Source: Maea johnstoni (lineage: Eukaryota; Annelida; Polychaeta; Spionida; Magelonidae). From it: a stretch of 64,000 bases of DNA. Shown here one piece after another: positions 56,075 through 64,000 of this stretch. The notes beneath the pieces were generated by a model. That model was not told the origin of the DNA and searched no databases. It worked only from the letters and a program-made list of their open reading frames with translations. The position numbers and the translations under genes are program-made. Positions within the stretch are counted from its first letter, which is position 1. Every line of letters begins with the position of its first letter. The stretch lies in assembly GCA_963942565.1 (NCBI GenBank), contig OZ012687.1, positions 14,245,445 to 14,309,444 of the forward strand, given 5' to 3'.

Positions 56075-56270
56075 CCCTTATACTGCTGGTGGCTAATTTG
56101 GCCAATACAAAAAACCCTGAAAAATGATTGAAACCTTTGCACATGGGTACTCACCTGAAAGTACTCAGCGAGAGCTTTCCAAAGAATACCAACATGACAG
56201 GGTTTCAGTGTTTTTCAAAAATCTTTGCATCCTTGTGCTTTGGGCGTAAGTAGCCTAAGCATTGAAAGGG
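56075..56270 (-). mobile_element. family A piggyBac-type MITE
   Basis: CCCTTATACTGCTGGTGGC to GCATTGAAAGGG, TTAA on both sides. Confidence 0.88.
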
Positions 56271-56274
56271 TTAA

Positions 56275-57640
56275 GATATCTGCATTCATCAATGTCTATA
56301 AAGTGTATCTATATGGTTAAGCCTGTAAACAAAGTTGTATTGTAACGGAAGTTATCAAACTTGATGGCATAGTTGCTTTGTAAGCTTGGAGCACTTTGAG
56401 ACGCTGTTTTTGGCCATTCTGTAGCCTCCTTAGACATTTCAGAAGAAATAAATGTGGTAGAGCGTATCTCGGAAAGATTGCCAGTGAACTGTCATATTCT
56501 AATGTACCTTCTCTAACTAGATGGTACGGTTGCTTTATAAATGTAGTAGTACTCTGAGGTGCTGTGTTTTGCTATGCAGCTGTTAACCTGTTAACAACCT
56601 TGTATGAGCTTTTGTTTAGTAGTAATGAAGTATGGCCTTAGTAACATGATCTGCTATATTGTTTTAAAAAGATGGTATGAATGAAAAAGATGCATTCTAA
56701 CCTAGGCTACCAACCTAACTTTTCAACTGGAACCTGAAACAAATATCTTTTAAGCCTAGCTCATAAAACTGTTATTTAGTGGTGTCATTGATATGCACCA
56801 TATCGATGTATAAATTACTCTCTCAAAAGATACTGCAAGCTTTCACATGGAATGTATTAATGCAGCGAAATATTGAAAAAAATAGAAATGAATACTTACC
56901 TACACAGCAGCAATCAAGCACTGGATCTTTCTGGAAATCTGTTGTTTAAATGCATTCTCTATAACATCATGCCATAATTTTCTTGTTGAATTGCAATTGG
57001 AAGAAAATAGTGAGGCAGGGTGATATGATAAAAAACCTTGATTTATGCTTTTTGATTTTCTGTCATAGCATAGACAGAGTTTTTATGGATCTATTAATGC
57101 ATCATATCAAAATGATTGTAATTCAAAAATGAATTATCAGTAAATTGAATCAAAATATTCTTTTTGACACAGACATCTCTACCGTCAATGCAGGTACTAT
57201 CCATCTGATGTTAAAAAAACACATGCAAAGAAGAAAAAAACATGAAGCAATTATTTAAGCTTTCAAAACTCACATCCAACGAATGATTAAGATTGACACT
57301 TTGACATATCTGTTGATAGATACAGTTTATCATATCATGATATATGGCATTTTTATCTGACATTACATGACAAAAGGTTGGTTAACTCCAGTATTCATCA
57401 TAAACACCTACTAATTAGTGCACTTAATTGGCTTGAAATCTGTGACGTTTTGATGGGACATCTCTCGAGCTCATCAGCTTGATTTGTTGTTACTCTGGAT
57501 CAAAGACATTTATAATGTGTAATGTTTTCTAGTGAGAACTTTCATTATAAACACTTAGATTGTCTAACCTTTTTGTGTATAGAATATTCTTGTGTCACCT
57601 TAATCATAGATGGTCTATCACTAACATATTTTCTTTTAAT
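56275..57640. other. unassigned AT-rich sequence
   Basis: Two related patches (about 56340-56420 and 56510-56590, with ATGGCATAGTTGCTTT / ATGGTACGGTTGCTTT and CTCTGAGGTGCTG) are an old local duplication. No gene or named element. Confidence 0.4.
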
Positions 57641-57641
57641 A

Positions 57642-58105
57642 GAAACTACTTTCTGCCCATTTCTTGTAATTTATCAGAAAAGGTTTGGATTCATGAATAC
57701 ACTATCTAACTTTTTGATACAGGTGAACTTGGATATGACGGACCACTGTACGACGGATTTTTGCATATGACGGACGATATGCTTGGTCCCAGTCCGATGC
57801 ATATCATGTATTCGTCATATGTATATGACGGATTTTGCATATGACGGACCAATTATCCTGGTCCCATTGAGTCCGTCATATCCAAGTTCACCTGTATTTG
57901 TGAAAAGATCTGTATTTTGTATTTGAATACACAGGTTTTTCCGCCCCAAATTACAGCACCCTCCTGATTTAAAAAATGGAATATTTATAATGACAATAGG
58001 AATTTTGTCATTTCTCAGGGCTTGAAATTAAGTTTTTTTTCTAGGGAGTCCAATTGCATAGACTCCAAAAGCCGTTTAAAGGTGGTATGTATAGAAACAT
58101 CATGA
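57642..58105 (-). repeat. inverted-duplicate arm 2 (filled site)
   Basis: Inverted copy of 50978-51263, interrupted by the pogo-like MITE at 57720-57894. The two arms are about 6.6 kb apart. Confidence 0.85.
57720..57894 (+). mobile_element. pogo-like MITE, copy 1
   Basis: CAGGTGAACTTGGATATGAC to GTCATATCCAAGTTCACCTG, 175 bp, TA on both sides (57718-57719 and 57895-57896). Inside, ATATGACGGA recurs in both orientations. The other inverted arm shows the site without the element and with a single TA. Confidence 0.92.
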
Positions 58106-58193
58106 CTCTAACAGAGTGTGACTTAAGCCTGACTGTCTGATAGAACTATAGCACATTCCTACAGGATGAAGTTTTGGCACACTGAAGGGTTAA

Positions 58194-58418
58194 CCCATTA
58201 ACACTTTAAAGAGTTCCACTAGCAATTGTCGTCTTGATCTCTGACACTTTTGACAATAACTTTTGAGTTAAGAATGATTTTACAAAATATTTGAAGGAGA
58301 GTTGTTGGTATTGTTCTGAAAAATATTTTTCCTTCGAATATTTTCCTAAATATGCTTTTGCCGCGAAGATTTTATCAAATTTGTCAGGATGCTTTTGGCC
58401 GCTGTGAGCATTAATGGG
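58194..58418 (-). mobile_element. family B piggyBac-type MITE
   Basis: CCCATTAACACTTTAAAGAG to GTGAGCATTAATGGG, TTAA on both sides. GAAGGGTTAA directly before it may be a lost family A end sharing the TTAA. Confidence 0.85.
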
Positions 58419-58639
58419 TTAAATTACTATCTTATCTTGTTGTTTGTTATTCCCATCTAACCTTGCAGTTTTGGTATGAGCTTCTCGCATGGCTGGAGCC
58501 TGCCGTCAGTAGTTTGTTCATAATCGTGCCCCGAACACCTACTTCCTTCCCCCCGCACCACGAAATGTACATTATAAACACCTCATGACACCATCAATAA
58601 GGGGCGAACATCAGCCTCATTGATCTTTACTGCTCTTAA

Positions 58640-58870
58640 CCCATTCCATTACCTGAACCTCCATCTTGAAATTGACGTCTGCTTTAAATACACTTTTGAA
58701 GATGCCCTTGTAATGAGCCATGACTTTGCAAAATATTTGAAGGGGAGTTGTTAGTTGTGTGTTGATGAACATTTCTCCTTGAGAAATTTTTCAAAATATT
58801 CTATTTTCATAGAGTTCATCTGCAAAAACGTCAGGCTGTTTTTGTGTGCTGTATACATTACATAGATGGG
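58640..58870 (-). mobile_element. family B-like MITE, diverged
   Basis: CCCATTCCATTACCTGAACC to TACATTACATAGATGGG with TTAA on both sides; body has AATATTTGAAGGGGAGTTGT. Confidence 0.75.
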
Positions 58871-59040
58871 TTAAAGGATATTGTCTGCAGGATGGAGGAT
58901 TTAGGAGGCTTTTAGTGGTATGCTGAGTGCTGCCTCACGCTTCTGTCGAGACTTCTGGCCTGTCATACACATGATGGGCTTTGACATTCAACACTGCTGC
59001 TAGACGCTGAAACGGGGCTTGTGTGACCAGTCAGAAAAGA

Positions 59041-59362
59041 AGTAGTGGTAATCTGTCATATTTTAGAGAGTAAGAATGGCTTCATATCCCCAGAATACTG
59101 CCGAGTGTCAGATACAATTTTAGATAAAGTAACTAGTGGTAATCTGTCATATTTTAGAGAGTTAGAATGGAAGCTACATCTATCTCTTTCTCAACCTTTG
59201 GCTTCCTACCCCCAGAATACTGTCGATTGTCAGATACATTTTTTGATGAAATAACTAGTGATAATCTGTCATATTTTAAAGAGTTAGAATGGAAGCTACA
59301 TCTATTTCATTCTCAACCTTTTGCCTCATATCCCCAGAATACTGTCGATTGTCAGATACATT
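59041..59362 (+). repeat. 122-bp tandem repeat, ~2.7 units
   Basis: GTAATCTGTCATATTTTAGA starts units at about 59047, 59141 (after a deletion in unit 1) and 59261; the methionine codons of the shared frame are 122 bp apart (59045, 59167, 59289). Units have TTAGAATGGAAGCTACATCT and CCCCAGAATACTGTCGA. Confidence 0.8.
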
Positions 59363-59509
59363 AAACAAATTCAACATCTCTGTGGGGTTGCTAGCTAGAT
59401 TGTATCCCCCGAGGGAGTTTTGTCACCCGAGGGCAAAGCCCGAGGTTGACAAAGCTCCCTCGGGGGATACAATCATGCTGGCAACCCCACAGAGATGTTG
59501 CATTTGTTT
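59363..59509. mobile_element. foldback element D1
   Basis: Near-perfect 147-bp palindrome: AAACAAATTCAACATCTCTG and GTGGGGTTGC at the left mirror GCAACCCCAC and AGAGATGTTGCATTTGTTT at the right. The inner arms are ATTGTATCCCCCGAGGGAG / CTCCCTCGGGGGATACAAT and the centre is CCCGAGGGCAAAGCCCGAGG. It sits at the end of the 122-bp array. Confidence 0.85.
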
Positions 59510-59930
59510 TATTATACCGAACAAAGTCATACCACGCAGTCTTGTGATATCCTCCTCCTCCACTTCCTTAAAGCGGCCTGCTGCTTGGGGTGCTGACATT
59601 GCTGCTAATTAAGCACTCATAAAGACTACGACGAAGGGTCAATGTTATTTTCTTTATCGTTGTTCTCAACAATAAGACAATATCATTGTTGACGGCGGCA
59701 TTCTGCTCAGGCCTTGACATACTTTCGCCATGCATGGGGATCTTGAAAGCACGACGTCCTCAACAATAGAGGGAATCATGAAACGGTAGGTTTACAATTC
59801 ACCGATTTCTTGACAACGGATGTCATTACGTCGAATGGTGACTGCTGTCAAGGAACCTACAGAGACACAGGTAGCCAGCATTTTTGACACATGGCTCTCA
59901 TCCAATAGAATTAGAGTATCCTCACGTGAG
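59510..59930. promoter_or_regulatory. low-repeat island with clustered Sox-like sites
   Basis: Within about 60 bp (59660-59700) there are TCAACAATAAG, AGACAATATC and CATTGTTGACGG, all with the ACAAT core recognised by Sox HMG domains; another (CAACAATAGAG) lies near 59762. A TGCTAATTAAGC homeodomain-like site is at about 59602. Regulatory role is inferred. Confidence 0.28.
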
Positions 59931-60888
59931 ATATGATAATTTTAGATGACTTGCAATAAAGTAGTTCTATCAGATAGTTTGTTATGTCAAAACCTGCTGG
60001 GCCATGATGTTGGATCCTGTCTGTGATGTGAAGATGTCTGTGGAATCTGTAGGGATTTACTAAAGACCTATAAGACAATGTTGCTTTTTTAAATTTCAAA
60101 TTGCAACAGGATTTTTATTCTCCATAGGCATTCAAAAGGCAAATTCACAAAATCAAATCTCAAAACTATATGAGCGTACAAAAATACATAATCTGTTACG
60201 CAAAGATGTCTATAACAGACTCCATAGATGGAGCCAGTTAGGATTTGCTATAGTTCTATCAGACAATCGGTTATGTCGCACTCTGCTTGAGTCATGATGT
60301 TGAGCCCACAGTATCTGTGATGTGGAAATGTCAATGGAATCTGTAGGGATTTACTAAAGACCTATAAGACAATGTTGCTTTTTTAAATTTCAAATTGCAA
60401 CAGGATTTTTATTCTCCATAGGCATTCAAAAGGCAAATTCACAAAATCAAATCTCAAAACTATATGAGCGTACAAAAATACATAATCTGTTACGCAAAGA
60501 TGTCTATAACAGACTCCATAGATGGAGCCAGTTAGGATTTGCTATAGTTCTATCAGACAATCGGTTATGTCGCACTCTGCTTGAGTCATGATGTTGAGCC
60601 CACAGTATCTGTGATGTGGAAATGTCAATGGAATCTGTTGGGATTTGCTATAGATCTATAAGACAATGGGGTTTTTAAAATTTCAAATTGCTCACATGTG
60701 CAACAGGATTTTTATTCTCCATAGGCATTCAAAAGGCAAATTCAGATCTGTAGGGATTTGCTATTGTTCTATCAGACAATGGGTTATGTCGTGCTCTGCT
60801 TGAGTCATGATGTTGGATCCACAGTACCTGAGATGTGGATATGCCAACGGAATCTGTCGGGATTTGCTATAGATCTATCAGACAATAT
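59931..60888. repeat. 294-bp tandem array, two identical units plus worn ones
   Basis: TAGGGATTTACTAAAGACCT occurs at 60050 and 60344. The 294-bp units 60050-60343 and 60344-60637 read identically by eye. A partial third unit (60638-60740) and more diverged copies (59931-60049, 60741-60888) flank them. Units carry GTTCTATCAGACAAT and TTGAGTCATGATGTTG. Confidence 0.92.
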
Positions 60889-61030
60889 ACAAATATGACA
60901 TCTCTGTGGGGTTGCTAACATGATTGTCTAATCGAGTGAGCATTGTCACCCGAGGGCGTAGCCCGAGGTTGAGAATGCTCACGAGGGGTAGACTATCATG
61001 TTGGCAACCCCACAGAAATTTCATATTTGT
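60889..61030. mobile_element. foldback element D2
   Basis: 142-bp palindrome ACAAATATGACATCTCTGTG...CACAGAAATTTCATATTTGT. The outer arms (GTGGGGTTGC) and the centre (CCCGAGGGCGTAGCCCGAGG) match D1, but the middle arms are a different sequence (TCTAATCGAGTGAGCATT / AATGCTCACGAGGGGTAGA). Confidence 0.82.
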
Positions 61031-61047
61031 TTTATTATACCGAACAC

Positions 61048-61351
61048 TAGTGGTGGGTCGATTAATCGCAAACTCGATTGCTCGGCTCGCTTTGGGCCGA
61101 GCTCCGATCAATCGATCTTGCTTTCCATCGCTCGATCTTTGTTATCGCAAATTGTAGGTATCTTTTAGTTATTGTTTAGGGCGGGTATTGCGGGGAAATA
61201 AAAATATAATGCGTGGTGGGCTAATTGCGTATATATTAGCCGAAAACCAAGCGTGAGTGTGAATCGATAGCGAATCGAATCGAAGTGCTGTATCGGTAAA
61301 AATCTTTTCGATTATCGAATCGCTAAAAATTCGTTAGTGATGACAGCCCTA
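61048..61351. mobile_element. hAT-like TCGAT-rich element
   Basis: TAGTGGTGGGTCGATTAATC at the left; GTGATGACAGCCCTA at the right. The interior is rich in ATCGAT/CGATTA words like the elements at 10.7 and 55.5 kb. No clear target duplication remains. Confidence 0.55.
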
Positions 61352-61437
61352 ATATGTTCTCAGATTGGCAGGGCAACCTAGTTTACATGCTGGAGGGGCA
61401 AGCTGATGTTTATCCAACTTTCCCGCTGAATTACCTG

Positions 61438-61545
61438 AGTGCACATTTATGCTGGCAGTTGCCAAAAGCAGCCTGACAATTTTGATGATATCTTGCAGGC
61501 AGACAGTAGAGTAAAGTTGGGAAGATATTTGAAGGAGGTAAGTTA
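61438..61545 (+). mobile_element. family B fragment
   Basis: GCACATTTATGCTGGCAGTT, AAAAGCAGCCTGACAATTTT and AAGATATTTGAAGGAG are the left part of family B. Confidence 0.65.
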
Positions 61546-61567
61546 TTCAGGACAATGTTATTGGTTA

Positions 61568-61756
61568 GGCCTAAAAAGACTTCTTTGTTTCCTGTAACCC
61601 TACCCTAACAGGTTTTTACTCAAAAAAATCCCTACCCTATCCATATTTTTGCCCTTCCAACTCCTAATCAACATCATATACACACATTTTTGAACAAAAA
61701 AAATCCTATTTCCTGTCACCCTACCCTTACAGGTTTTTGACTCAAAATAATCCCTA
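61568..61756. mobile_element. rearranged family C fragment
   Basis: GGCCTAAAAAGACTTCTTTG and CCTGTAACCCTACCCTAACA begin it; the block TTTCCTGT.ACCCTACCC.TACAGG occurs a second time at about 61708-61735. It ends where the 958-bp element inserted. Confidence 0.65.
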
Positions 61757-62714
61757 CCGTAAATTCTCGGAAATCTTGACCGCCCTAGGAATCTTGGCCA
61801 CTATAATTCATTTGCAAATTAATTACTGGGGAATTTCGCCCATCCCCGATTCATCCAAGGACACATTTCACCAAAATTCGGCCATCAAGTTTCTAGTGCC
61901 CATATCCGCCAAAAGACAATCGGTGCGAAACCGGAAGTAGGTATCGTATTTCTGCGTGGAGAGTGAAATACAGCTTGGGTAGCGCCATTTGGAAATAAGA
62001 CTTGTCAACAACTTGAACAAGTATATAATCCAATGCGTAATTGACGTGCGGCAGCAAGAATAAACAAGTAAACAACATACAAGAGAGGCAAGTTACTTTA
62101 CAAGTATATATAGCAGAGGAATGACAAGTCAGGTAGGTGATTTTGTGGGGGAAAATTGTGTTCTTGTTCGCGAAGTTAGCGATCGAAGTTCCATCTAGCT
62201 TTCGTTTCAATTAAATTGACAATTGATAATATCGGCCAAAGTGAAAGACATGTTTAAATTGATCAAGTTTCCGACTGATTTTAGATTATAAATAACATTT
62301 CTAGTGTCCCTATATCTGCCAAAACACACCGGCTCCGAAACCGGAAGTAAACACATCGATCTCATGGGCTGCGCCAGTTTGTATAATTCAATGCGTAATT
62401 AGCGTGCGGCAGCAAGAATTAGTAAACAACATACAAGGGAGGCAAGTTACTTTATTAGTTTATATAGCAGAGGAATGACAAGTCAGGTAGGTGGACAATA
62501 AGGGTTTTGTGGGGGAAAATTATATTCTTGTGTTGGAAGTTAGCAATCGATTTTCAGTTCCATCTACATCATAGACATATGTAGTACATGTAGCTTTCGT
62601 TTCAATTAATAATATCGACGAATCTCGGCCACGGTGTCTGACATTTGGTCGCTATTTTCAGTAAATTTCGGCCACCATCAGCCAACGAAAATCGTAATTA
62701 ATAAAAATTTACGG
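61757..62714. mobile_element. 958-bp TA-flanked element with internal duplication
   Basis: CCGTAAATTC at the left and AATTTACGG at the right with TA on both sides (61755-61756 and 62715-62716). The interior has two copies of a ~290-bp block (about 61918-62250 and 62328-62640) sharing CCGAAACCGGAAGTA, GTGCGGCAGCAAGAAT and TATAGCAGAGGAATGACAAG. Repeated 'TCGGCCA' words lie near both ends. Its CCGTAA ends and TA target link it to the element at 36648-37145. Confidence 0.72.
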
Positions 62715-62716
62715 TA

Positions 62717-63355
62717 GTGTTGATCACATGATTGATTTGTTGTTGTGGACTAAGCGCAGTGCTTCTCTAAAAGTTATGACTAGACATACTTGATGTCAGG
62801 TGTGCCTTTGAAAATCTGCATGCCATTCAAATGACAATAACTAATTAGCACACTAATCAGCTTGCAATGCTATCATAACTGACAAATCATAGGCTTCCTG
62901 GTCTCCTAATGAACTATGAATTAACCGTAAATTGAGACTGGCAGATTGGCTTGCAGATAACAGGATGACTAATGACTTGAGGCAATTGGCTCTCTGTATA
63001 GCAAAACCATGTGTGTATCTTATACATATAGCATATATTTTGTTTTAATAGATATAAATCAAACAATTAGTAAGATAAATAGAATGCCTTTTCTTTTTAG
63101 CTACTTATACCTTTTACCTGTGTGCAAAGTCAAGCAGTTGTGCAAATTGTATGGGTATATAAAAGGAGCTCTTGTGGTATAAAGGGATGCTAATCTCAAA
63201 TCCATTTCAATATGAAATACAGTAGTGTAGTAAAATGCAGTCACAGCCCCTTTGAAACATCTGAGAGCTTCCATGCCATTTTTATTCACTATATACCTAT
63301 TTAGTTTTACCATCATACCCAGTATGCCATCAAAGGTCTTTGCTTTCTAACCATA
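62717..63355. other. unassigned AT-rich sequence
   Basis: Homeodomain-like words (AATAACTAATTAGCACAC, CACTAATCAG) lie near 62840-62860. No gene or repeat seen. Confidence 0.35.
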
Positions 63356-63359
63356 CCTT

Positions 63360-63600
63360 GCCTCTACATCAGGAAATTAGCACTGACTGCTGCTGCCGAA
63401 ATGTACAGGTGCCCACCTGTTAATTAATCATGTCCTCATCTGGTCAGGTGAGAGTAAATTAACGACCCAGCAATGGCGGACAGACATATCCATTAGTGGC
63501 CGAGCAGTGATGCCATTAATCAGAGCTTCTGGTTGCTGCTGTACCTGTGTTAGGACTAAATGATTTTCCTCCAGCCTGTGGGAGCAGGGATGAGAAATCG
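63360..63600. promoter_or_regulatory. candidate enhancer with E-box palindrome and TAAT sites
   Basis: ACAGGTG-CC-CACCTGT (63405-63420) is a perfect palindrome of two CACCTG/CAGGTG E-boxes with a 2-bp spacer. TTAATTAATCATG follows at once, then CATCTGGTCAGGTGAG and later GTAAATTAACG and GCCATTAATCAG. The stretch is unique and balanced in composition. Dense paired E-box and homeodomain sites suggest a cis-regulatory element; this is inference. Confidence 0.4.
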
Positions 63601-63678
63601 ACAAGAACCTTTAGCCAGTGACAAAGCATCATGGGCTGGACTGTAATAGGAATGTCACAATATGTTCAGTAAAATATA

Positions 63679-63853
63679 CAGGTGAACTTGGATACGACGG
63701 ACCACTATACGACGGATTTTTGCATATGACGGACGATATGCTTGGTCCCAGTTTGATGCATATCAAGTATTCGTCATATGTATACGACGGATTTTGCACA
63801 TGACGGACCAGTTTTCCTGGTCCCATTGAGTCCGTCATATCCAAGTTCACCTG
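63679..63853 (+). mobile_element. pogo-like MITE, copy 2
   Basis: 175 bp, CAGGTGAACTTGGATACGAC to CATATCCAAGTTCACCTG, TA at 63677-63678 and 63854-63855. It differs from copy 1 at only a handful of positions, several of them T-to-C changes in ATATGACGG words. Confidence 0.92.
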
Positions 63854-63940
63854 TACTTAGGTATTTTTCATATTGCTTATCAATTTGTCAATTTTGCCTA
63901 GAATATCTCAAAAGTTTGCCAAACTGGATCTTCACCAACT

Positions 63941-64000
63941 GCTCTCTCTCTCTCATGCTCTCTCACCCTCCCTCCCCCTCTCTCTTTCTCTCTTTCTCTC
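63941..64000. repeat. CT-rich microsatellite, cut by the window end
   Basis: CTCTCTCTCTCT with CCCT interruptions running to the last base. Confidence 0.95.

Overview
The window looks like a gene-poor, AT-rich stretch of nuclear DNA from an invertebrate animal. The evidence is a dense load of short non-autonomous DNA transposons, a tRNA-derived SINE whose body resembles the broadly distributed Meta-SINE type, long dinucleotide and trinucleotide microsatellites, many minisatellites, and no operon-like or bacterial coding structure. A marine lophotrochozoan or invertebrate deuterostome would fit, but the sequence alone does not fix the phylum. Almost every longer open frame falls in a repeat.

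Only one segment looks like an exon of a working host gene: 4892-5064 on the minus strand. It has a strong acceptor, a strong donor, a clean reading frame and GC-rich codons. Its acceptor region is tandemly duplicated just upstream. A second coding signal is a decayed multicopy family around 30-32.5 kb, present as two inverted fragments with a FEN1/XPG-like 'GCD...GIGKK' motif and a cysteine-rich CXC tail.

The rest is layered repeats. Family A (about 205 bp, CCCTT ends) and family B (200-230 bp, CCCATTAATG ends) are piggyBac-type MITEs at TTAA and occur some 19 and 20 times; several sit end to end sharing one TTAA. Family C (GGCCTAAAAA ends, 3-bp target duplications) is PIF/Harbinger-like. 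hAT-type elements with 8-bp duplications lie at 10.7, 36.0 and 55.5 kb, and CAGGG-ended elements with 5-bp duplications at 0.3 and 44.9 kb. Two pogo-like 175-bp MITEs lie at 57.7 and 63.7 kb. TA-flanked elements with other inverted ends lie at 31.0, 36.6 and 61.8 kb. Foldback elements lie at 59.4 and 60.9 kb.

At least fifteen tandem arrays (units from 21 to 294 bp) alternate with these elements, and several arrays were later interrupted by MITEs. That gives natural 'empty sites' proving target choice. The largest array is 27 units of about 82 bp at 52.0-54.3 kb. A few low-repeat, homeodomain- and E-box-rich islands (about 14.0, 20.2, 42.5, 45.4, 59.6 and 63.4 kb) are the best candidates for regulatory DNA.
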